Assembly: GCA_017506865.1 (NCBI GenBank)
Contig: JAFCMP010000357.1
Coordinates: 253,001 to 317,000, forward strand
Reading direction: 5' to 3'
DNA: 64,000 nt
Source: Tribonema minus
Taxonomy: Eukaryota; Sar; Xanthophyceae; Tribonematales; Tribonemataceae
Shown: piece after piece, positions 37,501 to 49,401 of the stretch
Numbering within the stretch: the first letter of the stretch is position 1
Layout: each line of letters opens with the position of its first letter
Notes under the pieces: generated by a model
The model's database searches: none
The model's input: the letters and a program-made list of their open reading frames with translations, nothing else
What the model was told of the DNA's origin: nothing
Program-made: the position numbers and the translations under genes

Positions 37501-40500
37501 TGCATTTACCGCCGCCTCCTCAGTACGAGGGCTGGTGCTGGCGCAACGATATACTTTGAGGTAATTATTCTTGTTGTTGTGGTACCTATGCAAGCGCTGC
37601 AGCCTCATGTACATACCAGATATCTATACGGACGTTCCACACTGCGCATCTTGGTTATCATACCGCAGTGCAGCTTTGTTTCACCAACACACTGATGTAT
37701 GGAACTGACACGTGCTTGCCACAGGAATCTGGCGCTGTTGCGCTGGACGTGTCCTACGAAGCGCCATCGCAAGACGGCTTTGATGCGGACCTGGTCATAC
37801 AGGTAGGGCAGTGCTCACTGTTTTTCATTACCTTCTTAAAACATCAAGAGCTGCTGCAATTGGCGAGCGTCCTCGTGCAACGTAACGTCAGCAGCAAACA
37901 GTAGCATGACGAGCAGCAGTGTATGTGGACGAGAACATCACGTGATGTCTATTGCGCCAGCTATTGCTTATCACTCTTGCAAGATACGCCTGACCTTGTG
38001 GGCTACGCAGGCCATAGGCTGTGGACACTCTGCATTTTCTCACTGATCTCTGATGCGCAGCCTGCTCGCAGGCAATGTCTGCCATCGTTGAGCTGGCGGG
38101 TTGTAGTAATTACTGCAGTTGCTATTGTAAGTGTATACCGCAAGTGCGTGCCTTTGCCAGCAACACATGGTCAGGTCGACTGTATGCTGTTCCCTTGCCA
38201 CAGCACCCGGTCAAGCCTGCAGCACCTCAATCATCTTCAACTGCAATGTATTTCACCAAGAAGATGTCACAGTCCATGTGCTCCAATGCGCTTCAACACG
38301 CGCTCTGCTCCAGACTCGATGCACGACAGTGCATGCCACCCTGTACGCACGTAGGTATGTATGCCCCACAGCACAGCCCTACATACCCTCGTATGACCCA
38401 CAGCACACGCCTCAGACCAGTTCGATTTACACCAAATTTCCATCCCGTCAAGTAAGGACCCTTTCGCGCGCAGCGTGTTCGCTGATTCAGCCCAAAAGCT
38501 GAGTGCCTGGTAGCCGCGTACCGAAACTTGTGTAGATTGAACTGGTCTATACCCTCAACCCCCATACATACCCCTCGTGTCCGCAGGTCCGCGACACCGG
38601 CTCGGGCATACCGGAGCCCATGAAGCGCCAGCTCTTCCACACCATCGGCCTCACCGCAACCAACAGCGAATACGCCAACGGCGCGGGCCTGGGACTCCCA
38701 ATCTGCCACGCGCTAGTGCGCGCGCTCGGCGGCGCCATCGCCGTCAGTGACAACGCTCCGCACGGCACCGTCATGCGCGTGTCCGTCCCGTGCAACTACT
38801 GCGAGTCGACGGAAACGGCAGCGGCGCAGCCACCGCCGCCGCCGCTGCCGCCGCCGCCGCCGCCTCCGCCGTCGCCTATGCCCTGCGATGTGGCGGAGGC
38901 GGCGCCGTCGGCGGCGGCGGCGGTGATGGCGGCAGCGCCATCAGCATCAGTGGCGGATGAGGTACAGGTGAGGCAGCAGGGGGGGGGAGCGGGGGGGATA
39001 GGGGAGTGATTCACTTCCTGAGACTTGCAATGTGATGCGTTCATTGACTGTTGAACGTGGTGGCAGATAAGGTACATGGGGGAGGGGGGGAGAGAGGGGA
39101 GGTGATGCGGTTTCTGGGAGTTGTGATGGGATGCGTTCATTGCATGTTGAAGGCGGTGTTGTGTGCACCGCCTGCCTGTATGTTTGAGGGTGGACATGAG
39201 TAGTCATGCCCTGATCAATCAGTGCTGTTGCAGCTGTGCGCAGGTGCCCACACCACTCGCATGACAGGTGATCAGCGAGTACTGTTTATGACAAATTGCG
39301 CGCATGCCTCATGCTAGAAAATCTGTTGGTCACATGTGCCGTGCGTTGTTGCACATAATCACCATGGTTCTGCACATTGCTCGACGAGTGCTGTGATCAG
39401 TGCTCAGCGCCGCAGCCACCCCATACCACCTTACATCATGCGTGTGCAGAGGCTGTGCATGTGACATAGCACCACTGCCTGCATGGCTGTCGCTGATGAT
39501 CCATGACATTATGTGAGTAACGCTTCTCCCGCGCTCTTGTTGTTGTTGCGATGAAGCCTGCGCCGCCAGAAGCGGCAGCGCTCGCGCCATCCGCAAAGCG
39601 AGATGAGGCCGCCGCTAGACCAGCAGCAGCGGCGGCTGCAGCGGCAGCAGCGGCGGCGGCAGCGGCAGCAGCGCCGGCAGCAGCGCCGGCGCAAGTGGAA
39701 GAAGACTTGCTGCAGAGCTGCAGAATACTCGCCGCTGAGGACAACCGCATCAACCAAAAGGTAGGTACCAATCAAAGGGCACGTATCAATTAAATTGCGT
39801 GAAGGTATGCACTAGTTGGAGGGTATGTGTACACCAATGCTGAAGAAACCAACCGCATGAGTGAGAATGTAGGAACCGTTGAACGGGCATCCGCGCGCTT
39901 TGTGCCTGCTGACGCATTTACAGTCTCAAATGCTGTTTGTATTTACTTTGATGTAAGGGGTAGCATGTGAGGTTGTGTATTGCTGTCAGTGCAAAATGCA
40001 CGTCTTTTTCAGATAGCAGGGCTGCACACACATCACCAGTTTCTGCAACTGCAACACATGTCATGTTCGTAGCGCAGCAAGAAGCATACATGGTCACGAG
40101 CACATGCCCCCCTGGCACGCGTCACTGCATCAGTGCCCAGTACACGGTGCTGTAGGTCTGCCTTGCAGCACACAAAACCGCGCCAGCGCCCCATCTTCAC
40201 TCCCATGTTCGCGTGCACGCGCATGTTGGGCATTGCTGGCGCTTATGCTCATGGCCCCGCATTACTGCATCAGCACTCAACACGCAGTATGTCGCTACCC
40301 TACGCCACCGCAAACGGCATGCATGCATCACCGCATCAGCGCTCACCCCCTGTTCACGTGTGCGCGGCGCGCAGGTGCTCATGCGCATGCTCATGGCCTG
40401 GCCCGCATCACTCTCTCAGTGCTCAACACGCAGTGTGTAGATAATTCTGCCTTTAGAACTGGCGTGCATCACCGCATCAGCGCTCACCCCCCCACTTCAC

Positions 40501-41405
40501 ATGTGCTGCGCGCAGGTGCTCACGCGCATGCTCATGGGCGTCTGCGCGGAGTTGAACATTGCAAATGACGGCCAGGAGGCGGTGGACTTGTACACGCAGC
40601 ACCAGGGCTCTTTCGGCCTGCTGCTGCTGGACATTCACATGCCGAACATGGGGGGGCGCGAGGCAGCTGCTGCTCTGCGCGAGCGCGGCTGCTCCGCTCC
40701 CATCATCTTCCTGACAGGTCAGTTTGGAGGGTTTGCAACGGTCAATTGCAGCAGCAGCGGCGACCACGGTTATTGGCGGAGGGCTTTCAATTTGACGGCT
40801 GACCACACCTGGTCCTAGAGCTCCGTGATCTTTTAATTCGTTTCATGTATTCATGTTGAAGGGTTCGCCCCAAGCGGCTATGCTGCAGTCGCTTGTGTCA
40901 ACGTGGCATTGCTCGACGCGACCAGCGCACGCCGCACGCGTCTTGCATGTGAGGACTCTGGAACTGTGGTGACCTGCTGATGCCAACCCTAAGCCAACCC
41001 TGGCCCTAGCCTCCCTCTACACGCCTTGGCCGTGTTGGCGTAGTGCACACATCCATCTCATTTGTGTCATCTGCCGCCACCGCTGCCCTTTACTGGCAAA
41101 CAGGTGAAATAGGCCTCAACCTACGCGAAGACCTGGCGGCGCGCTTCTCTCCGTGCGTGCTGCTGCACAAGCCCGCCTCCCGCAAGGACTTGACGCAGGC
41201 CGCAAGAACGCTGCTCAGCAATCACGCCGCTGCTGCTGCTGGAAAAGAATTCAGCAGTGCTCAACATGTCGACACGGCGGCAGCACTCGCTAGCAACGAC
41301 AGTGCGCCGGGTTCGCAGACTGATGTCCGATTGCGCGAAGCCTTAGGGACCACGGTAACTGACTTGAGGCAGAAAGCGCCCGCGTCAGGCGGCACGCGGC
41401 GGTAG
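31549..41405 (+). CDS. Soluble PAS-domain hybrid histidine kinase (HisKA-HATPase-REC)
   Basis: Eleven exons join in phase to 725 residues: 31549-31680, 32353-32606, 33336-33453, 34267-34304, 34814-35009, 36613-36885, 37725-37802, 38587-38967, 39557-39760, 40516-40717 and 41104-41405. A PAS domain (IHPDDRARV, YRVVWGDGSV, SLVGTCSDVSELK) precedes HisKA with phospho-accepting H178 in TVSHEIRNPLQ. HATPase has N-box LVNLVSNAIKFT, G1 VRDTGSGIPEP and G2 NGAGLGLPICHAL. A proline run and an alanine run link it to a receiver domain with the acidic pair in LAAEDN, phospho-acceptor D597 in LLLLDIHMPNMGG and K648 in LLHKP. No membrane helix is seen, so it probably senses a cytosolic ligand by PAS. A separate phosphotransfer protein is expected but not encoded here. 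Every catalytic residue is present. Confidence 0.93.
32685..32770 (+). repeat. Dispersed repeat, copy 1 (inverted partner at 40722-40815)
   Basis: It lies in the intron after kinase exon 2. It shares CAATAACCGTGGTCGCCG and surrounding sequence, in reverse orientation, with a segment in the intron after exon 10. Both translate in one frame to a (S)RQIE..PPITVVAAAAAI-like string. Confidence 0.75.
34990..35330 (+). repeat. Minisatellite built on the kinase exon 5 end and donor
   Basis: The exon 5 end, CACAACATCAG followed by donor GTATG(T/C), is repeated about four times, each copy followed by GGTATCACA and a G-run of 7-14 bases. Units are roughly 70-75 bp. Each copy presents a plausible GTATG donor after CAG. 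Confidence 0.85.
38945..39150 (+). repeat. Tandem copy of kinase exon 8 3' end and intron
   Basis: The exon end TGGCGGATGAGGTACAG plus its G-rich intron start and GATGCGTTCATTG segment is repeated about 110 bp further on as TGGCAGATAAGGTACAT, where the donor has decayed. Confidence 0.75.
40195..40560 (+). repeat. Tandem copies of kinase exon 10 5' end and acceptor
   Basis: The real acceptor, GCGCGCAG before GTGCTCACGCGCATGCTCATG at 40516, has a close copy with a GCGCGCAG acceptor and GTGCTCATGCGCATGCTCATG near 40372-40396. A more decayed copy lies near 40205-40255. The CATCACCGCATCAGCGCTCA segment upstream repeats in step. Confidence 0.8.
40722..40815 (-). repeat. Dispersed repeat, copy 2 (inverted partner at 32685-32770)
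   Basis: Reverse-complement relative of the segment in kinase intron 2, starting almost immediately after the exon 10 donor. About 70-80 bp align with a few differences. Confidence 0.75.
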
Positions 41406-42278
41406 CACTGGCGCATCGTTCCGCATCTGTGGAGCGCGCCCGGGCACGTTCTGAGGAATGGTCTACCACTAGGGGACCACTTAGTGGCAGATATGGTAGC
41501 AGCCACCCGCCAGCGGTTACAAAACGCTTGACGTACCTGATGCAATGCATGTTTAAAGCAGGTAGGTATGTATTTGACCACAGCAACTGCAACTACAACT
41601 TGAACCCCGCGACACAGCGACGTGCGCCCGTTGCTGCCCTCTGCCTCCTAAAGCGCACACGTTTTCTGGTAAGCGGCCTCACGAAGGCTGTGTTGCAAGC
41701 TGAGCACTGTTGAGGCAGCACACTGATTTCTCAGTGATTTCGTATGCCTTGCACCCTCCGGAAATTCCGGCGCCCTTTTCGTCTGCAGATTCCACCTTGA
41801 ATACACTTTGTTGGCATGCAGCAGCAGAAGACCTTTTGTGACTGTCTGTCTGCCTTATGACGAACTCCGATCAGGGCACTGCGCACTTGCTTCTGATGCT
41901 GACAGGCATCATCTAGTGCTTGATAGGCAATATGAACACGTGTACGTCTCTGCTGTCCTGCACCCAGGTGGTGCAAGGGCTGTTGTGGCACACACAATTG
42001 GCTGACCTTTGCCATCAAGTTTGATAAAATGAAGCATCTCATCACACTTCTGACGTTTAGCAACAACGGGACACATCTCCTTCGAAGTTTGAAGTACAGA
42101 TTGCAGAGCTGCAAGCAGCAGATGAGAGCGCCATGGATCATGAAGATCCATCAACACCATATATGTTGCAACTGGGGACGCCAAGCAAGCTGCAACCAAT
42201 CACACACAAGCAACACAAATCGCATCAAGAGAGACCCAGTAAGTAGGCACCACCTCCACTTTGTCTCATTGCGTTGTC
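41406..42278. other. Convergent intergenic region, histidine kinase / DIX-ELMO gene
   Basis: Two genes end toward each other here. Open frames at 41429-41713 (plus) and 42141-41731 (minus) have no recognisable domain. I see no gene. Confidence 0.4.
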
Positions 42279-45200
42279 TCATTGTGCAGCGCGCTCCAGG
42301 AAAGCAGCGACCGTCTCCGGCCCGCTGCCCAGAGCCCCCTCGAGCTCCCCCTTCACCTGCCCGATCACCTGGCCAAACGCGTCGCGCGACGCATTCCTCT
42401 CCGCCCACACCGCATCGAGCCTGCGGAACGCCCAGCAGAAGAGCTGCTCAAACGCGTCGGCGCGCTCAAACAGGCCCCAGTAGGAGGCGCGCGCCTCGCA
42501 GTACCCCCTCCCCCCCAGCCGCAGCACGTCGGCGAGCATGAGCGTGACGTTGCGCGCGACGACGGCAAAGGGGTAGCGGCGCGGCGGCGCGCGCGCGGCG
42601 TTGGCGCGCAGCAGCGCGGGCGCGTCGGCGCTGGAGAGGAGAGTCACCATGCAGCGCAGGCACAGCGTGCCCGTGTGGTCCAGGTCGCCGTCGACGCTGT
42701 CGGCTTGGAAGCCCGCTTCGCGCCAGCGCGGGGACACCGCGCCGCCGTTGCCTGGGGGGGGGGTGAGGGTGGGTATGTTGGGGGTAGGTGTGTTGGGGGA
42801 TGTATTGGTGTAGGAAGTGAGCCAGTGCTTGTCGTTGTGGTGGTATAGCGGCGGCGCTGCAGCCGAGGCGAGCTTTCGCTCAGTGATGTTAAGGTTACAA
42901 AGTTTGGTGTTTCGCTTTTGCTAGCACGTCAGGCAGTGGCACACTGTCAACTGCAGAGATCCGCATGGTCATGGCCCATGGGTGGCATTCACGCTCTTTT
43001 CACGACAGAACGTCCTAAGCTCTGCCACTATAGGACAACAAAAAAGAGGTTTCTGAACAATCATGTTGGCCATTCTATCTTTTGTTGCAGCTCAGAAAAG
43101 CGGTGAGAGTATGGAAGCATAAAACTTTGCACGCACTGCAACTGCAGGTGAGAATCAGAGCTCAAACTCCGTGAAGACTGGCATCATTTGTGTGTTAACA
43201 GATGTAGGACTCAAACTCTGTTTCCACAGCGCTTATTGTCAACTTCTGCAAAGCAGACACGGTGGAGAAAAGGGCGCGCTTGACCGCTCTTGTCCGTCAC
43301 TGCAGTGAACACCGCCACCGCTTGTGCATCAGGCAAACCCCTCATTGAAGGCACCTTCAACGTTGAGGAAAAAAAATTCAACTTTGAAGTTCACACAAAC
43401 GGCGCGCGCACCTGCCAGCGGCGGCGCGTCCGGAAACAGCAGCCCCCACAACCGCGACAGCAGCTCAAAGTGTGAGCGCACGCCGTCGTTGAAGGGGGTC
43501 TCCAGGTGATGTGACAGGTCATCCAGAGTGGCGAGCGCTGACACAGGGGGAAGCGTGCTCGGGCCCCCCCCCCCCGCACCCCCCTTGTTGATCTTGCTGA
43601 GGAATTTTCTGGCGTTGCCGAGGCCGAATTTGGCGGCCTGCTTGAGGTCTTGAGCGGCGCGGCTGTTGATGGCGCTGGTGATGGTGCTGTTGACCGACGC
43701 TGTCCACGTCTGCACGACAGCAAACAAAAACGGCATTTTTTTTGTAAATACACGTGTAGCAGTGCGTTCGACGCCGATGCTAGCGAGTGAGGACCGTTGA
43801 CAGCGATTATGGCGGTTGGCCAACATCGTTGTTTGTTGCTGAGCACTGTCATCCTGTCGCACTGCAACGCAGCATGTGGCATACACCCCTTCCCAGGGCG
43901 CCTGACCTGAGCACTGTCATCGTGGTCCCCCTGCTGGAACTCCATGCCGCCGCTGCCACGCCTCTCCGCCTGCTGCTGCGCAGCCTGCTGCTGCTGCTGC
44001 TGCGACGGCCGCCGCTGCGCAGGCGAATCGAACGGCGACACCGCATGCTCGCTGCTGCCCAAAGGCCTGCGGCAGTGCCCAGACCCACCCTCTGCGCCGC
44101 CGCCGCCGCTACCGCCTCCGCCACTGGGCCGCCTGACATGGCGCTGCCCTTGTGCTGAAGCGTGCAATGTGCTGCGTGACGCGCCGCCACCGCTGCTGCC
44201 CAGATACGGCGGCTCTGCAAACTCGCGCGCGTCGTCCCTGGCGGCGGCGGCGCGCACGAATGCGTCCTCCACGTTATAGGCCGGCACATGCGCCGCTGCC
44301 GCCGCCGCCGGCGCAGCGGCACTTACGTCTTCGTTCCAGTCAAAGATCTGGTCCGGGGGCAGGGCGTCGCTGCCGTTGAGCACTGGCGCGTCAAACGACA
44401 GCGGCAGGACCTTGACGTGTACGACTTCGTGGCTGCCGCGGGGGGCGCGTTCGATGCCCCCCAGGTTGCGCGCCAGCTCTACAATGTCATCGCCCTCCTG
44501 GGTGAGGTCCAGCCATACGTGGGGCGCTGTGCCCACGTTGTCTGCTACTTTGAGCCTGTGCAAGCGGCAGAGCGGTGGGGGGGGGGGGGGGGGTGGGGTC
44601 AGGCAGCTGGGATCTGCCACTAGGTGCGAGTTCAAAGCTACAGATGATGGTAGGGATGGTGCCGGCGAGCATAATGCAACTTGCGCTGCGCGATACAGCA
44701 TGGAATTGTCACCACGGTTGATGATGCCGGACCATGCGCGCTGAATACAGGCGGTGCTGCGCATAGCACGTAGGCTGCTGTAGCGATGCTAGTGGGAAAA
44801 GGCTCAGAGGACATCCAACCAACAGCAGTGGAATAGAGACTAGCAGACTGGAGTGCGATGTGTCCATGGTGATGCCACCAGCTCTCCATTAGCTAATCTG
44901 TCTGTTTCGACCCATCTGGCCTGAGCGATACTCCAAGCCATCACTATTTTGAACAGGCGGTAGCAGCGTTCAAACTCTTCGTTGATAGGAACTCCAGGGC
45001 AATACTTGGAACCTTAAAAGCAACATGAAGCTCGGAAGTACCCGGCCATGGCCAAAGCTGACTGAGGATGCATGCTTGCTTGCAGGCGTTCTAGGCGGTG
45101 CACAATACACATGTTTTGCTGATGCTAGTTTGTGTGTTGGTGTCACGAAAAGATGCAACCCAGAGCTCCCCACTGCGACGTTCTGCTTCGAGTTCCCAAC

Positions 45201-45455
45201 TTTGTAAACACTCACTACACTAGTGTCCGGTGCCGGCTCGTCTCATGTGCTGCACACTCACGTCTATTTTACATACAACACCACAGGATACGGACAACTT
45301 AAAGGCACGCACCTGAAGTGGAAAGTGCCACAGTAGGGAAACAAGTCCTTGAGCTGTGCTAGAGTGAGGTCCTGCTCCTGCTGCAGCTCCAAGCTGCTTT
45401 CCACGCCTGTCTCAGGGGCATCATACTCTCCTTGCAGCACGTAGTGCAGCAGCAT
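42279..45455 (-). CDS. DIX-like plus ELMO domain protein
   Basis: Minus-strand exons 45455-45313, 44555-43907, 43709-43412 and 42751-42279 join in phase to 520 residues. Residues 1 to about 110 resemble a DIX domain of the Dishevelled/SOSEKI kind: MLLHYVLQGEY as the first strand, DLTLAQLKDLF helix, CGTFHFRLKV, then HVWLDLTQEGDDIV and a final VVHVKVLPL strand. Residues 125-260 are low-complexity Ala/Gly/Ser/Gln. Residues about 310-505 match the ELMO domain: LETPFND, LLSRLWGLLFP, WREAGFQ, TLCLRCMVTLL, YPFAVVARNVTLML. ELMO domains act in Rac/Arf GTPase regulation; DIX domains polymerise head to tail. The ELMO call is firm, the DIX call is a pattern match. A GTAAGT donor inside exon 2 (44326) is probably unused because the frame stays open. 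The ATG is the first after an in-frame stop. Confidence 0.8.
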
Positions 45456-45684
45456 GACGGTCAACGTTACTTTGCCAAAACCGAACTTCAAGTTTTAGTT
45501 GAACCTGAACTTGAAGTTATAATTTTGACTTGTTTGAACAGGGTTGAGGGGTAAGAGCGTCGACTGTTGTGAAGTGCTGCAGTCGACACCGTTCATGACC
45601 CATCGACTGCTGTGACCTGCTGCAGCTGGCACCGTTGATGACCACGGCGCAATCCTGGCGACCTCAACTCGCGCCAAATCGAGG
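45456..45684. promoter_or_regulatory. Putative bidirectional promoter, DIX-ELMO / hydrolase genes
   Basis: 229 bp between divergent start codons. It contains an inverted TTGAACCTGAACTTGAAGTT stretch (about 45499-45518) and two copies of a TTG.AG.GG...CGACTG.TGTGA.GTGCTGCAG segment. Confidence 0.45.
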
Positions 45685-48520
45685 ATGGTGCCGCTGACTT
45701 ACGGCACCAGCACCGGCAGGCACTGGGCAACTAAGTGGATTGTACTGAGCCTTTGTATATTTGGATTGCTCCTAATCTTCCTGAATACCGACGTGGGTCC
45801 TACGGTGAGCGAGGTGGCATTTTTGGCGGCGCGTCGACCTCAGGGTGTGAAAGCGGCGTGTCGATGAGCTCAATAGATCCAATCAGCCGTAATCTATGTG
45901 GGCAGGCAAGACACAAAACCAGTGCGCTCTCTCAACACTTTCATGTGACAACGGATTACCCGTCACCTGATCGTAGCAACGCCGCTGTCTGCATGAACTC
46001 AACATGCTTTGACAGTCCAACCAGCAGCAGAGTGTGCAGCCAGCATTTAACGTGCATCACTCAGCCCTCAACGTGCATCGCCTCATTACAGCTACATCAG
46101 CCAGCAAGAACCAGTGTGTGCTTCACAGCACGTTCAACTGCTTGAACGATTACGATAGTCATGTTTTGCTCACTGTTGCAACTTCTCCATTGTGTTTCGC
46201 TAATCGTAGTCATGTTTCTTTTACCTTTGCAAATTGCTCCGCGCGGTTCGCTCGTCATCTCAGTTCTGTTTTGTGTACAGCAAAGGCACGATGATATTGC
46301 CATGCATGGCGGCATTGGGCACTCGTACCTACAAACGCCTGTGTCGCAGCGGCACCTCAGGCATGGCTCTGCATGATTTTCGGAGTTTTTCGCTACCAGT
46401 CAACAGGTGTACGCAATGCTTTCAGAGGGGCCTCGTTTGCCGGCGACGTGCTTTTGCAAGGTGCCATGCTACTGTAGCACTACGCTGTGGCTGCTGCAGC
46501 TGTTGCTGGCTGACCGTACTCTGCCTCTTCACTGCATGCAGCAATCGCCGTTTGCAACACTGAAAGCGGCCAGTGAGGGGCTGACGGTGCAAGATTTTTC
46601 GGGGGCCACCGATGGCGGGGAGTATTGGCCCAGCCTGAGGGTATACATGCCGTATGCACCTGTGGGGAGCTCGCTCAAGCCCATAATGCTCTTCATGCAT
46701 GGAGGCGGGTGGATCAGGTGAACTTCAAGCATGAAAAACTTCAACTCATGAGCGCTCCTCCGCCTCGTCACGTGACACAACCTGACAGAACGTGCAGAAC
46801 CTCAAACTCCTCGGGGACATGGGTCAAACTTCAACTTTCATGCGACGGGTTGCACGTCACGATGCCCGACGCTATTGGGAAAGGCAAGGAACTGCAGCCT
46901 TTGCATGATCCTGCACCTCTGGCAGTTTCAGTCCGTCACAGCAGCTGATAGCCTTTGGCTGCAGCTTGGGTGACTGCAAGTTGCATGTATCCATGTATGT
47001 ATGTCCTGACTTAACCCGTGAGTCTGTATGTTGCTGATCATACGCTGCATGAAGTACATGTTGTGTAGCGCATACCAGCGAATGTGCCGCAATGATGCTG
47101 CTCAGATCTCTGACCTTGCATTTTGTGCTGCCTCCCTCTGCGGTGTTGATCAGGGGGACACTGGAAATGTATGACCCATTGACGAGAGGGTTTGCACTCA
47201 AGATGCAGGACTTCATAGTTGTGAGCGTGGAGTACAGGCTGGTGAGCACTGTCATTGAAAGCATGCTCACGTACTGTGCATCACATGCAGCTGCAGGTGA
47301 TGTGTGCATGTACTTCAACATTGTAAGCAGAGTTGCTGCACTTCAACATGCAATAGACATGACGTTGTACACCTGCCCGCGTCCAATATGTCATACGAGC
47401 CATGATTAGTTGCCAAATTTGGGTAGTCGACAAGTCCTGGTGGCACGTGCAATCACCATGCTGCAGCTGCACAGTCATGACACAAACCCTAAAGCAATCA
47501 ACCCCCCTTTGCTCTACACTTGAACTCTCATGTGCGCTTCAGGCACCGGAAACAAAGTTTCCAGGGGCGCTATCGGACTGCCTGCAAGCCCTGCGATGGG
47601 TGGCAGAAAGGGGCGTGCACTTTGGCGGCGACACCTCGCGCATTGCGCTAGCAGGGGATAGTGCGGGGGGCAACCTGGCGATTGCGCTGGCGATGCTGGC
47701 GCAGGCGGAGATGGCAAAGGGCACGGGGGCGCAGAATGTCACGCTGCTGCCGGGGGTGAAGCTGTGCGCAAATGCCTTCATCTATCCCGTGACGGATTAC
47801 AGCATGAGCTCGGCGTCGTACGAGGAGTTTGCGCTGGGGCCGGGGCGACTGACCAGGGTACGTGAATTTATGAGTGAATGAATGGTCATGAGTGAATGAA
47901 GGTTGAAGCATCGCCGAGGTCATGGGTGTGAGCATTGCAGCGCATGAAGCAAGTGACAACGAATACATCGTTGTAACCTGCCGCCGTTGATATGCCTCAG
48001 TTTTCCAGGCCTCGCACCTGTCATCATGCAATTGTAATGTAGTGCTGCGCCCGGCTGCGCAAAAACGCGTACCGTACTGGCGACCCCCTTACTGCCTCAA
48101 ATGCAGTACAGACATGTATGACAGTGATGCGCATACGGCTTACTGCCCAAAACCCCTACGCCCGGCGCTGCCTGCCTGTCACAGGCATCGATGGAATCAT
48201 ACTGGCGCGCATACCTTCAGTACCCCCTGGTCCAGGGCCGAGACCCCCTGGCGTCGCCTTCACTCGCACATGCGGATCACATCTCCGGTTTTGCGCCAAC
48301 ACTCATGTTGACTGCCGAAAGCGACCCGCTGAGAGATGAGGGAGAGGCGTTTGCCGACAAGCTGAGCGCTGCGGGGGTATCGGAGGTGAAGAAGAAGCGG
48401 TATGCGGGGGTGACGCACGGGTTTGTGTCGCGGTCAGCGGGGGCAGGAGACTTCAATCACGACGTCTGGAAGGACGTGACGGAGTTCTTGCACGCGCACT
48501 GCGGCGCGCCGACGCCCTGA
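45685..48520 (+). CDS. Membrane-anchored HSL-type alpha/beta hydrolase (esterase/lipase)
   Basis: Exons 45685-45804, 46407-46460 (tentative), 46542-46717, 47154-47241, 47543-47857 and 48185-48520 join in phase to about 362 residues. The N-terminus has one hydrophobic helix, IVLSLCIFGLLLIFL, after a short basic segment, suggesting a signal anchor. The hydrolase fold shows the oxyanion HGGGW at 111-115, the nucleophile S186 in GDSAGG, the acid D298 in TAESDPLRDE and the base H329 in GVTHGF, all typical of the hormone-sensitive-lipase family (Abhydrolase_3). The substrate is unknown. Exon 2 could also read through to exon 3 because the 81-bp intron has no in-frame stop. The gene is head to head with the DIX-ELMO gene. 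Confidence 0.88.
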
Positions 48521-49401
48521 GCTGACGGCTACTTGCAGCAGCGCTTTTTATATGTGTTTTCTGTTTTCAATGTACTTGAAGTGGTAACAAGTGTCACGAC
48601 TGTTGAGTGTGTCACCGCTGCCACTTCTGAGCTGATGCCTGGTGGAAAGCGCGTGTTTCTGCATGCTGAACAGTGCAGCTGTCCATGTGGTGCCAACACC
48701 AAGTTTGCAGTTTGCAACAACATTTAAGTGCACCCGAGCTCTGCATGGCTTGATGTGCTTGCCGGCATACCTATCATCGGCATGCTGCTTGCTGATGCAC
48801 GTCATGAAGGGCTGTCACGCCATGTCCCCAAGACAGGACAGTGTGAGGACACCAGTACGAGGTGCGTTGCAAGTCGTGCATGCCCATCAGTGACTCTGCT
48901 GCGCATCATAACCTTCCTAGACAGCAAGGACGGCATGCAGCAGACACAAGTAGCGGTGCATGGTGCCAAGCGGCGCAGGAGCACAAGCATGGCACACGCC
49001 TTAAATTGAAAGCAGTTTCACTTGCTTGTGTTACCATTGTGCGAATATAAGCAGCATAGGTGTTGCTGTACACATCCAGAGTGCGCGTCACGGCCACTGA
49101 TGCACTTGCCTGCTGTGGGTATTGGTGCACAGTGCACACGCCTTTCGGAGCGTGAGTGCAGTTCGCAAACGTGTCAGCTGTGGAGCAACTGCACAGGCTG
49201 AATGCAGCAGCTCACTCGCGAGTGCCTTCATGCAAACCTTACGTGATGCTGCCGCTTACTGCTGTCCTGAAGCAGAGTTCTGAGTCCTCCGCGTATATTG
49301 GCTTTCCATCAAGGGCTTTACAGCGCCTTGCCTGCTGCGTCCAGTCACCTTGGACCGGCAGCATACTCTGTGTTATTTGCCGAGTCCGCTGCTGCCTTCG
49401 C
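48521..49401. other. Convergent intergenic region, hydrolase / VMA21
   Basis: About 880 bp between two converging genes. No exon, RNA or repeat is recognisable. Confidence 0.4.

Noticed and set aside
43391-44764. A 457-codon open frame on the minus strand
   Set aside because: It runs through two introns of the DIX-ELMO gene. The domain matches and splice phases require exons 44555-43907 and 43709-43412 in different frames.
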